A stretch of 64,000 nucleotides of DNA from Streptomonospora mangrovi (lineage in GTDB: Bacteria > Actinomycetota > Actinomycetes > Streptosporangiales > Streptosporangiaceae): the NCBI RefSeq assembly GCF_027604915.1, contig NZ_JAJAQC010000015.1, positions 82,843-146,842 of the forward strand. The letters run 5' to 3'. The first letter of the stretch is position 1. Each line of letters begins with the position of its first letter. The position numbers and the translations under genes are program-made. Positions 44,640 through 52,490 of this stretch are shown piece by piece. The notes under the pieces are model-generated. The model had not been told where the DNA came from. It did not search any database and was given only the letters and a program-made list of their open reading frames with translations.

Positions 44640-47600
44640 ATGCACACCACCACTGGCGATGTGCTCTACCGTCACGCCAGCATCGCATTACTGCGCGCCG
44701 CAGCGGCGAGCTTGGCCGACGCTCCTGTCACGTGGCCCGATCCCGATGACACAGAGGCCAGTCGAAAGTGGCTCGATCATGTCTGGTCGCGTCTGGAGTT
44801 GGCCGACTCGATCGGACAGGCCAGCCCTACCCTGGCCGCTCGCGTCGTTGAGATACGGGCCGGGCGGTCGGTGCGTTCCAAGGACCTTCGCCGTGCGGTA
44901 CTGGCCACGGCGCGCTACCTCCTTCGCAGTACCGGCCGCCCAACACCGTTCGGCCTTTTTGCAGGCATCGCGCCGACCACGCTGGCGGACGCTTCCAAGG
45001 TCCGATGGGGCAGTGGCCACAGCGCGGTCGTCCGGGCTGACACCCACTGGTTATCGGACGTCGTCACTCGGCTGGAAGCGGTACCGAGCCTGCTTGAGCG
45101 GCTCGACGTGACCCTGACCAACCTGGCGGTACGGCGCGGGCGGTGGCTGGAGGCCCCGCACGGCCCCAGCCGGATCCGTCTCTCCTATACCGCCGCGCTC
45201 GACACGACGTGCCGGACGGCGGCCTCGCCGGTCCGGTTCGGTGTGCTGGCCGACAAGCTGGCGTCCGCGTTCGGTACGGCGCCGGCGGCAGCGGCCGCGA
45301 TGCTCGGAGAACTGGTACGCGAGGGGGTGCTCATCAGCAACCTGCGCGCGCCGTTCACCGAGCCCGATCCGCTTGGCCATGTGGTCGACCAGCTCCGCAG
45401 TATCGGAGCCGCTGGACTACCGGAGGCGGCGTCGCTGCTGGCCGAACTGGAGCGGGTACACGACCAGATCCGCCGGCACAACGTCCTCCCGTCTGATCTC
45501 GGCAGGGCCTCGGCTCGGGCCGAGATCACTGACACGATGCAGCGAATCACCGCCGCCACGCGCAGCCCGCTTGCGGTTGATCTGCATCTCGACGCCGACG
45601 TGCAGGTGCCGACGCACGTCGCCACCGAGGCCGCACGAGCAGCCACCACGCTGCTCCGGCTGGCCCGCGAACCTGAGGGCTCGGCGGGATGGCACTCCTA
45701 CCACCGGGCGTTCGTGGACCGATACGGCACCGGCACGCTGGTGCCGGTCACGGAGGCCGTCAGCGATGCCGGCATCGGCTACCCGCCCGGTTACCCGGAC
45801 ACGCTCCTGCCCGATCCGGTCGAGCCGCCGAGCAACCGAGACCAACGCCTGTTCGCTCTGGCCTGGCAGGCGGTGGTCGACGGCAGCCGCGAACTCGTAA
45901 TCACCGACGACATGGTCGATGGCATTGCCGGGCCACTGTCCACTAACGCGCTCATTCCTCCCCATGTCGAGGTGGCAGCGCGCATTCACGCGGCCAGCCG
46001 GCAGGCCCTGACCGATGGTGACTACGAACTGGTCATCAGCCCGGCACGTGCCGCGGGGGTGATGACGTCCCGCTTTACCGCCACCGCGACCGGCGCCGGG
46101 CTGACCGACGTGTACCGAACGCTGCCGACGACCACGGCTGGCGCTTTGCCGGTGCAGATGTCCTTCGGCGCGGCGTATCCGTACGCGGAGAACATCATCC
46201 GTGTCCCGACGTACCTGCCCACCGTTCTTCCCCTCGGGGAACACCGCGTCGTCAGTGGCGACGAAGGCCCGGAGGTCATCAAGCTTGACGATGTGGCGAT
46301 CACCGCGACCGCCGGTCGGCTGCACCTGGTCAGTCTGTCCCGCCGCCGGGTCATCGAGCCGCTCGTGTTCCACGCCCTGGACCTGACCAAGCAACCACCA
46401 CCGCTCGCCCGATTCCTGGCGCGCCTGTCCCGCGGCTTCGGTCACGGATGGACGTCGTTCGATTGGGGTCCGCAGGCCGAAGAACTGCCCTACCTGCCGC
46501 GCGTACGGTACGGACGAGCCGTCCTCGCCCCGGCCCGGTGGCGACTCGCCGCCAAGGATCTTCCTGGTCGCACCCCTGACACTGAATGGCGCAAGCTGCT
46601 TACGACGTGGCGGAAACGCTGGCGCTGCCCGGCGGTAGTGGAGCTGCGCGAGGAGGATCGGACGCTACGCCTCGACCTCGACCAGCCGCTGCACGCCGCC
46701 CTCCTGCACGCCCAGCTCGCCCGTTTCGGCGACGCCCTGCTGACTGAGGCGCCCGATCGGGCCGCGTTCGACTGGATCGAGGGGCACGCCCACGAGGTAG
46801 CGATCCCTCTCATCAGCAACCGTCCACCCGTTCCTGGTCCGCCGACCGGAAGCCTGCCGGTCGTCACCAACGCCGACGCCGGTCATTCGCCCGCCGCCCC
46901 AGGCGCGCGGTGGTTGTACGCGCGGCTGCACGCCCACCCGGACCGACACGACGAGATCATCGCCTTCCAACTCCCGGAACTGACGGCCGGCATTGACGGT
47001 GCCGACCTCTGGTTCATCCGCTACCACAACCCCGAACAGACCGACCACCTCCGTCTCCGCATTCGCCTTGCGAACCCCGAGCAGTACGGCACTTACGCGG
47101 CCGTGGTCAGCGGCTGGGCGCACCGGCTGCGCGAACAGGGACTCGTCGGACATCTGCTCTTCGACACCTACACGCCTGAGGTAGGCCGATACGGTGCAGG
47201 CGGCGCACTCGCGGCGGCCGAAGCCGTCTTCGTCGCCGATTCCCGGCTCGTGATCGCTGAACTGCGGCACCTGGCGGGACAGGTTGATCCGCTCGCGCTC
47301 ACCGTCGCGAACATGGTCGGTATCCTGGTCGGCTTCTTCGACGTCGACACCGCCATGAGGTGGTTGAGAGCGCACTCGGCAGCCGGCCCGGCGACCGATC
47401 GGGGTGTCGCCGATGCCGCGGTCGAGTTGGCGCTGAAGACCGCTGGTTCCGCCTTGCCCGAGTGGCCGACCGAGGTCGATCAGGCATGGCAGGAGCGGAC
47501 AGCCGCCCTCCATGCCTACCGGGCGACCCTGCCGACCGATGCCAACATGGACATGGTGGCGGAGTCGTTGCTGCACATGCACCACAACCGGGCACGCGGC

Positions 47601-47687
47601 ATCGACCGGGACGGTGAGGCCACCTGCCGACGGCTCGCGCGACAAGCGGCCTTGGCCTGGTACGCCCGCTGCTCAGGGCCGGCATGA
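44640..47687 (+). CDS. lanB: Lantibiotic dehydratase LanB (full length)
   Basis: A 1015-residue protein with both LanB domains. The N-terminal glutamylation domain spans about 1-720 (YLLRSTGRPTPFGLFAGIAP near 95; STNALIPPHVEVAARIHAAS near 440). The C-terminal SpaB-type elimination domain spans about 750-1010 (WLYARLHAHPDRHDEIIAFQ, and LVGHLLFDTYTPEVGRYGAG). By family it uses glutamyl-tRNA to dehydrate Ser/Thr of the precursor. It follows the precursor after the attenuator and overlaps lanC (ATGA). Confidence 0.93.
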   Translation: MHTTTGDVLYRHASIALLRAAAASLADAPVTWPDPDDTEASRKWLDHVWSRLELADSIGQASPTLAARVVEIRAGRSVRSKDLRRAVLATARYLLRSTGRPTPFGLFAGIAPTTLADASKVRWGSGHSAVVRADTHWLSDVVTRLEAVPSLLERLDVTLTNLAVRRGRWLEAPHGPSRIRLSYTAALDTTCRTAASPVRFGVLADKLASAFGTAPAAAAAMLGELVREGVLISNLRAPFTEPDPLGHVVDQLRSIGAAGLPEAASLLAELERVHDQIRRHNVLPSDLGRASARAEITDTMQRITAATRSPLAVDLHLDADVQVPTHVATEAARAATTLLRLAREPEGSAGWHSYHRAFVDRYGTGTLVPVTEAVSDAGIGYPPGYPDTLLPDPVEPPSNRDQRLFALAWQAVVDGSRELVITDDMVDGIAGPLSTNALIPPHVEVAARIHAASRQALTDGDYELVISPARAAGVMTSRFTATATGAGLTDVYRTLPTTTAGALPVQMSFGAAYPYAENIIRVPTYLPTVLPLGEHRVVSGDEGPEVIKLDDVAITATAGRLHLVSLSRRRVIEPLVFHALDLTKQPPPLARFLARLSRGFGHGWTSFDWGPQAEELPYLPRVRYGRAVLAPARWRLAAKDLPGRTPDTEWRKLLTTWRKRWRCPAVVELREEDRTLRLDLDQPLHAALLHAQLARFGDALLTEAPDRAAFDWIEGHAHEVAIPLISNRPPVPGPPTGSLPVVTNADAGHSPAAPGARWLYARLHAHPDRHDEIIAFQLPELTAGIDGADLWFIRYHNPEQTDHLRLRIRLANPEQYGTYAAVVSGWAHRLREQGLVGHLLFDTYTPEVGRYGAGGALAAAEAVFVADSRLVIAELRHLAGQVDPLALTVANMVGILVGFFDVDTAMRWLRAHSAAGPATDRGVADAAVELALKTAGSALPEWPTEVDQAWQERTAALHAYRATLPTDANMDMVAESLLHMHHNRARGIDRDGEATCRRLARQAALAWYARCSGPA

Positions 47688-48874
47688 TGACCGGTCGAGC
47701 GTTCACACCCTCGCCACCGGACCAATCAGCCTCCGGCTGGGGCCAGTCGCTGTATACCGGCGCGGCGGGCATCGCCTTGGCGCATATCGAGGCGGCACGT
47801 GCAGGCACCGGAAACTGGGCCACGGCGCACCAGTGGGTAACCACCATGGTCCGCGAACCGATCAGCGCCGACCCGGACACGTGCGGGCTGCACCATGGCG
47901 CGCCAGCCGTGGCATTCGTCCTGCACACCGCCAACCAGCCCGCGTATGCCGCTGTCCTCGATCAGCTCGACGCCCATGTAGCCGCGATCGTCCTGCACCG
48001 GCTGGACCGTGCGCACGATCGCCTCGAGGCCGGGCAGCCGCCGGCCCTGGCGGAGTACGACCTCATCCGTGGTCTGACCGGGCTCGGCGTGTATCTGCTG
48101 CATCGACGTGCCGACGACGAGCTGCTTCGCCACATCCTCCGCTACCTGGTTCGACTTACCCGTCCGGTCACCGTTGACGGGGTCAGCCTGCCGGGCTGGT
48201 GGTCAGCTCACGGACCCGAGGACCGGCCATCCCCGCACTGGCCAGGCGGACATACCAACCTCGGCCTCGCGCACGGGATCGCCGGACCCCTGGCCCTCCT
48301 GTCGAGCACCTTCCGTCGGAATATCGCCGTCGACGGGCAGGCCGATGCGATAGCAAGGGTCTGTGCCTGGTTGGACGACTGGAGGATCGGGTCGGGGGCA
48401 GCGGCGTGGTGGCCCGGATTGATCTCGGCCGGCGAGTACCGTACCGGGACGGCCACTCGTTCTGAGCCGCAACGTCCGTCCTGGTGCTACGGCACGCCCG
48501 GCCTCGCACGAGCCCAACAACTCGCCGGACTGGCCTTGGACGACCCCGCACGGCAGCGGATCGCCGAACGTGCCATGGCAGGGTGCGTGGCCGATCAGCG
48601 GCAACTCGCCCAGTTCGGTGACGCCTCGCTGTGCCACGGTTGGGCCGGTCTTGTCCAGGTCGCCGTTCGCATGGCCGCCGACTCCGTGGACGGGGAGACT
48701 TTTGCCGTTTCGACGCTCACGGGCCGATTCACCGCCTACCTGGCGCAGTCAGCACCAGCCACCAGCCCGGCGCTGCTGGACGGCCATGCCGGTATCCAGC
48801 TCGCCCAGCTCGCCGCCACGACCGGCAACCCTCCCGATAGCCGCTGGGACGCCAGCTTGTTGCTCGGCTCCTAG
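47684..48874 (+). CDS. lanC: Lanthionine cyclase LanC
   Basis: A 396-residue LanC with the alpha-toroid pattern: GQSLYTGAAGIALAHIEAAR near 15-35 and LAHGIAGPLALLSST near 190-205. Zinc ligands are visible: Cys in RPSWCYGTPGLARAQ and Cys-His in DASLCHGWAGLVQ. The last repeat LDGHAGIQLAQLAATTG is complete. It adds Cys thiols to dehydro-residues of the precursor to close the rings. ATG overlaps the lanB stop, so the two are co-translated. Confidence 0.93.
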   Translation: MMTGRAFTPSPPDQSASGWGQSLYTGAAGIALAHIEAARAGTGNWATAHQWVTTMVREPISADPDTCGLHHGAPAVAFVLHTANQPAYAAVLDQLDAHVAAIVLHRLDRAHDRLEAGQPPALAEYDLIRGLTGLGVYLLHRRADDELLRHILRYLVRLTRPVTVDGVSLPGWWSAHGPEDRPSPHWPGGHTNLGLAHGIAGPLALLSSTFRRNIAVDGQADAIARVCAWLDDWRIGSGAAAWWPGLISAGEYRTGTATRSEPQRPSWCYGTPGLARAQQLAGLALDDPARQRIAERAMAGCVADQRQLAQFGDASLCHGWAGLVQVAVRMAADSVDGETFAVSTLTGRFTAYLAQSAPATSPALLDGHAGIQLAQLAATTGNPPDSRWDASLLLGS

Positions 48875-48916
48875 CACCGACCCACCGGTATCGACTCCAA
48901 CCAATGAAGGGACACC

Positions 48917-50152
48917 ATGACCGCCATGACCAGCGACCAGACGCGCTCGCCCGAGGAGCTACGCGCCGAGATGGTCGACCGGATCATCGCCAACCGGCAA
49001 GCCATCGCCGGCCTGCATCCGCTGTCTGAGCGGGTGCTGGCGACGATGCGCCGCGTGCCGCGGCACCCGTTCGTCCCCGACGCCGACCTCGTCCAGGCGT
49101 ACGCCGAGGAAGCCGTAATCACCAAGCGGGCGGCCGATGGCGCAGCTCTGTCCTGCGCGTCGGTGCCGGGGGTCGTGGCGATGATGCTCGACCAGCTCAA
49201 CGTCCAGCCCGGCGACCACATCCTCGAAATCGGAGCCGGTACCGGCTACAACGCCGCATTGCTGGCGGAGCTGACCGGCCCGACCGGGCAGGTCACGACC
49301 GTCGACATCGACCCCGAGGTCACGACCCACGCGCGCCAGGCGCTGGATGCCGCCGGGTACGAGCGGGTGCAGGTGGTCACCGGCGACGGGCGGTTCGGCG
49401 CCCCGGAACGCGCCCCGTACCAGCGCCTGATCGTCACGGTCGGCCCGTGGGACCTGCCGCCGGCCTGGTGGCATCAGCTCGCTCAGGACGGCCGGATGGT
49501 CGTGCCCCTGCGCTGGCGCGGCCAGGCCCGCGCCGTCGCGTTCGTCCGCCGCGGCGACCGTCTGGAATCCGACGCCGAGGAACTGTGTGGGTTCGTGCCC
49601 ATGCTCGGGGACGGCCAGGACGGCGAGCGATCCGCCACTCTCGATCCAGGCGGGCTGGTCACCATGACGTGGGACGTCGACCAGGACATCGACCCGAAGG
49701 CGCTGGGCGACATCTTCGACCAACCTCGGCAGAACGTGTGGTCTGGCGAGTCGGTCGGGCCAATGGAATCGCTCGACGGCATCTGGCTGCGGTTGACCGC
49801 CTCCACACCCGGCACCTGCCGACTCGTCGCCGGCCAAGCCGCGGTCGACGCAGGACTGCGCGACGCGGTAATGCCCGCCCGCTACCCCGCCGTCGTTCAA
49901 GGTGAGTCGCTCGCATATCTAACTCTCCGGTCCGTCAGCGAAGGAGAGCGCCGCTGGGAACTCGGCGCCTCCGGCCACGGTCCACGCGGTGCCGACCTGG
50001 CCGAGCAGATCTGCGACCAGATTCGCGCCTGGAGCCCCGATCGCACCATCCATCCGACAATCGTCGCTTATCCGGCCGGAACACCGACCGCGGAGATCGG
50101 CAGCAGCCACATCATCGATAAGCCTCACACGCGACTCGTGGTCAGGTTCTAG
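48917..50152 (+). CDS. FxLD-system methyltransferase (protein isoaspartate type)
   Basis: A 411-residue PIMT-fold methyltransferase: ALSCASVPGVVAMMLDQLNV, SAM loop HILEIGAGTGYNAAL (101-115), VTTVDIDPEVTTHARQAL and a PIMT-type VTVGPWDLPPAWWHQL. A C-terminal domain of about 190 residues is special to the FxLD family. Related lanthipeptide methyltransferases convert an Asp of the modified core to isoaspartate or an imide through its methyl ester; this gene should do so on the precursor at 44411. AAGGGA lies before the ATG. It is the last gene of the cluster. Confidence 0.9.
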   Translation: MTAMTSDQTRSPEELRAEMVDRIIANRQAIAGLHPLSERVLATMRRVPRHPFVPDADLVQAYAEEAVITKRAADGAALSCASVPGVVAMMLDQLNVQPGDHILEIGAGTGYNAALLAELTGPTGQVTTVDIDPEVTTHARQALDAAGYERVQVVTGDGRFGAPERAPYQRLIVTVGPWDLPPAWWHQLAQDGRMVVPLRWRGQARAVAFVRRGDRLESDAEELCGFVPMLGDGQDGERSATLDPGGLVTMTWDVDQDIDPKALGDIFDQPRQNVWSGESVGPMESLDGIWLRLTASTPGTCRLVAGQAAVDAGLRDAVMPARYPAVVQGESLAYLTLRSVSEGERRWELGASGHGPRGADLAEQICDQIRAWSPDRTIHPTIVAYPAGTPTAEIGSSHIIDKPHTRLVVRF

Positions 50153-50182
50153 TACTCCAGTTGTAGAGCCGGTGCCCCCTGA

Positions 50183-50335
50183 CAACGGCCACCGCCATCT
50201 GGGAAGTCGATCATCCTCGTCTGCACGCCGCGCACGGCCGGGCTGGAAGGCCACGACCTGAGCGACGAGGAGCGGCACCAGCTCGACGCCGCGCGCGAAC
50301 GACTCGCCGCCCACGCACGCTACGACGACGACTGA
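50183..50335 (+). pseudogene. C-terminal gene remnant at the end of the lanthipeptide cluster
   Basis: After a stop at 50180-50182 the frame is open to TGA 50333-50335 and reads SIILVCTPRTAGLEGHDLSD, then EERHQLDAARERLAAHARYD. The helical, charged end looks genuine, but no start codon is present and the 5' part is missing. It is probably the truncated end of a small gene, left at a recombination junction between the cluster and the exonuclease gene. Confidence 0.42.
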
Positions 50336-50353
50336 CCACGCCGGGAGTCCACC

Positions 50354-50989
50354 GTGACCGAGCCGCCCTGGACCGACGCCCCGTTGACCGCGCTGGACCT
50401 GGAGGGCACGGGAGCCCAGGACCGCGACAACGAGGCCATCCTGGAGATCGCGGTCGTGCCCCTCGCCGGTGGACTCCCGGCTGTCAACGACGCCTACGAA
50501 ACCCTGGTCAACCCCGGCCGCCCGGTCCCGCGCCGCCCCTGGATCTCGCCGGGGCTCACCGACGCCGTCCTGCGCGAGGCCCCTGAGCCCGAGGCCGTCG
50601 CGCCCGAACTGCTCCGCCGTCTCAACGGCCGCTTCATCGTCGGCCACAACGTCGGCGTCGACTGGCGACTTCTCCACCTCCGCTTCCCCGAGGTCCGCCC
50701 GGCCGGGATCATCGACACGCTGAAGCTGGCCAAGCTCACCGGCGCCCCGAAGCGATCGTTGACCGCTCTCACCGACGCCTACCGGCTCACCGACCGCGTC
50801 AACGAGCTGGTGCCCGGCGGGCGCCCCCACCGGGCGCTGTGGGACGCCGTCGCCGCCGCGCTCCTGTTGGCAGAGCTCGTGGCCGAGCACTGGCTGCGGA
50901 CACCGTCCCTGAACGAACTCGTTGCCGGAGCCGGAGAAGGCTGGGGAGCCGAAGGCGACGGCGGGTACGAGCAGACCTCGTTGCTGTAG
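50354..50989 (+). CDS. DnaQ-like 3'-5' exonuclease
   Basis: A 211-residue DEDDh exonuclease from GTG 50354 (GGGAG eleven bases upstream). ExoI is LTALDLEGTGA with Asp15 and Glu17; ExoII is IVGHNVGVDWRLL; ExoIII is GRPHRALWDAVAAALLLAEL with the catalytic His and Asp. The C-terminal 30 residues are extra and Gly/Glu-rich. It may serve in DNA repair or in processing of the element; it is adjacent to the convergent T4SS operon. Confidence 0.88.
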   Translation: MTEPPWTDAPLTALDLEGTGAQDRDNEAILEIAVVPLAGGLPAVNDAYETLVNPGRPVPRRPWISPGLTDAVLREAPEPEAVAPELLRRLNGRFIVGHNVGVDWRLLHLRFPEVRPAGIIDTLKLAKLTGAPKRSLTALTDAYRLTDRVNELVPGGRPHRALWDAVAAALLLAELVAEHWLRTPSLNELVAGAGEGWGAEGDGGYEQTSLL

Positions 50990-51123
50990 AAGGTGCCCGA
51001 GGGCGCGCACCGTGTCAGGGACCGCTGCCTCCCGGCCCGGGTCTCGCGGCGCCCCCGGGTCGGCGGAAGCGCGCGAGCGCGGTCGCGTGGGCGGTGCCGT
51101 ACGGAGGCGGTCCTGGTCCCGTG

Positions 51124-51639
51124 TCAGGGGCGGCGGGCTCCCATGAACAGGGGTTCGTAGTAGGCCGATTCCACGGGTTCGACGCGGATGGTCTTGCCGC
51201 TGGAGGGGGCGTTGACCATCTGGCCGTCGCCGACGTACATCGTGACGTGGGCGGGGGCGCCGCCGGGTCCGCCGGTGTCGTAGAAGAGCAAGTCGCCGGG
51301 GCGCAGCCGGTCCAGCGGCACCGGGGTGCCGATGCGGTACTGGTCGGTGGTCACGCGGGGGATGTCGGTGCCGGCGTGCTGCCAGGCGCGCATGACCAGT
51401 CCCGAGCAGTCGAACCCGTGCGGCCCGGTGCCGCCCCACACATAGGGCTTGCCCACGTGGCGAAGCGCCCATTGGGCGGCGTCTGCTCCGTGGCCGCCGC
51501 CGTGGTGGGCGCCGGCGCCGATGCGGACCTCGGCGTGGTCTGTCGGCTCGTGTCCGGCGAGGGAGGCGGTGATGGCGGCGGCCAGGATCACCGGCAGCGT
51601 CAGTGCCCCGGCGACGGCGGCGATGATGGCTTTGATCAG
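51124..51639 (-). CDS. NlpC/P60 peptidoglycan hydrolase
   Basis: A C40-family endopeptidase. The catalytic Cys is in YVWGGTGPHGFDCSGLVMRA, the His in APAHVTMYVGDGQMV. A GTG at 51591 would begin inside the hydrophobic lead; reading on to CTG 51639 gives IKAIIAAVAGALTLPVILAA, a proper signal or anchor, and GGAG is six bases before that CTG, so a CTG start is preferred. In conjugation loci this enzyme opens the cell wall to let the transfer machine through. It is the last gene of the T4SS operon. Confidence 0.82.
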   Translation of the reverse strand: MIKAIIAAVAGALTLPVILAAAITASLAGHEPTDHAEVRIGAGAHHGGGHGADAAQWALRHVGKPYVWGGTGPHGFDCSGLVMRAWQHAGTDIPRVTTDQYRIGTPVPLDRLRPGDLLFYDTGGPGGAPAHVTMYVGDGQMVNAPSSGKTIRVEPVESAYYEPLFMGARRP

Positions 51640-51653
51640 CGTGTTCTCCCTCC

Positions 51654-52490
51654 TCAGTGGTCGTGTGTGCCGATGGCGCTCAGCCGCAGGTGCTCATGCG
51701 GGGTTGGGGCTGGAGTCCAGATGGGGTGTGCGGGACCGTGCTGGTGCAGGAGGGTCTCGGTGGTGAGGTGGATATCGACGCGGTCGCCGGTATGGGGGGC
51801 GAGTACTTGGGCGAGGTTGGCCAGCCGCACTCGGGTCGCCACCACGAACAGGACGTGGGTGGTGCGCTGGTAGGCGGCGGCGTGGTCGGTGTAGCCGCGG
51901 ATCTTGCGCAGGAGTTGGGCGTGGCGTTCGGTGCCGGTGTCGTATTCCAGGAAGGCCCCCAGCTCGCGGCCGTCTTGTGCCCAGAGGAGGTAGGCGTCGG
52001 GGCGGATGTGGCGGCCCCATCGGCGGGCGCAGTCGGCTTCGGTGCGCCAGCGCAGCAGCGCGGCTCCGGGGGCGGCGCGTTCGGCGGTGCGGAAGGCGGT
52101 GTAGCAGGCCGACAGGCCCAGGGTGTGGGCCAGGCGGGCCGAGTGGGCCAGGCGGATGCGGCTGCCGGGCCGCTGAGCGGGTTCGGGCAGTTCGTGGATG
52201 TCGGCGTAGACGTGTTCACCGGCGGCGGCCAGGACCCAGTGCCAGGGGGCCGTGCCCAGTGCCAGACGGGGCCTAAACCGGTCCAAGACGCCGAGGCGAT
52301 GCAGGAAGGCCAGGCGGCGCCGCGCGCGCGAGGGGTGAGTGCGGGCGAAGTGCAGGGCGGTGAGGTGGTGGGTGGTCATGACGCGGTGGTCGCCCAGGTC
52401 GGCGACGATGGCGCGGTCGCGGTTGGTGAGCAGGCGGGCGAGGTCGGCCAGTCGCGCTTCCTCCACCGGCTCAGTCGGTTGAATGCTCAT
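51654..52490 (-). CDS. Replication-relaxation family protein
   Basis: A 278-residue protein of the replication-relaxation family found next to transfer ATPases of actinobacterial elements. The N-terminal winged helix is LTNRDRAIVADLGDHRVMTT, then FARTHPSRARRRLAFLHRLG. The C-terminal part holds IRPDAYLLWAQDGRELGAFL and EYDTGTERHAQLLRKI, a PD-(D/E)xK-like pattern. It probably binds or nicks transfer DNA, or attracts the coupling protein; no classical relaxase is seen nearby. ATG overlaps the coupling-protein stop (ATGA). Confidence 0.82.
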   Translation of the reverse strand: MSIQPTEPVEEARLADLARLLTNRDRAIVADLGDHRVMTTHHLTALHFARTHPSRARRRLAFLHRLGVLDRFRPRLALGTAPWHWVLAAAGEHVYADIHELPEPAQRPGSRIRLAHSARLAHTLGLSACYTAFRTAERAAPGAALLRWRTEADCARRWGRHIRPDAYLLWAQDGRELGAFLEYDTGTERHAQLLRKIRGYTDHAAAYQRTTHVLFVVATRVRLANLAQVLAPHTGDRVDIHLTTETLLHQHGPAHPIWTPAPTPHEHLRLSAIGTHDH

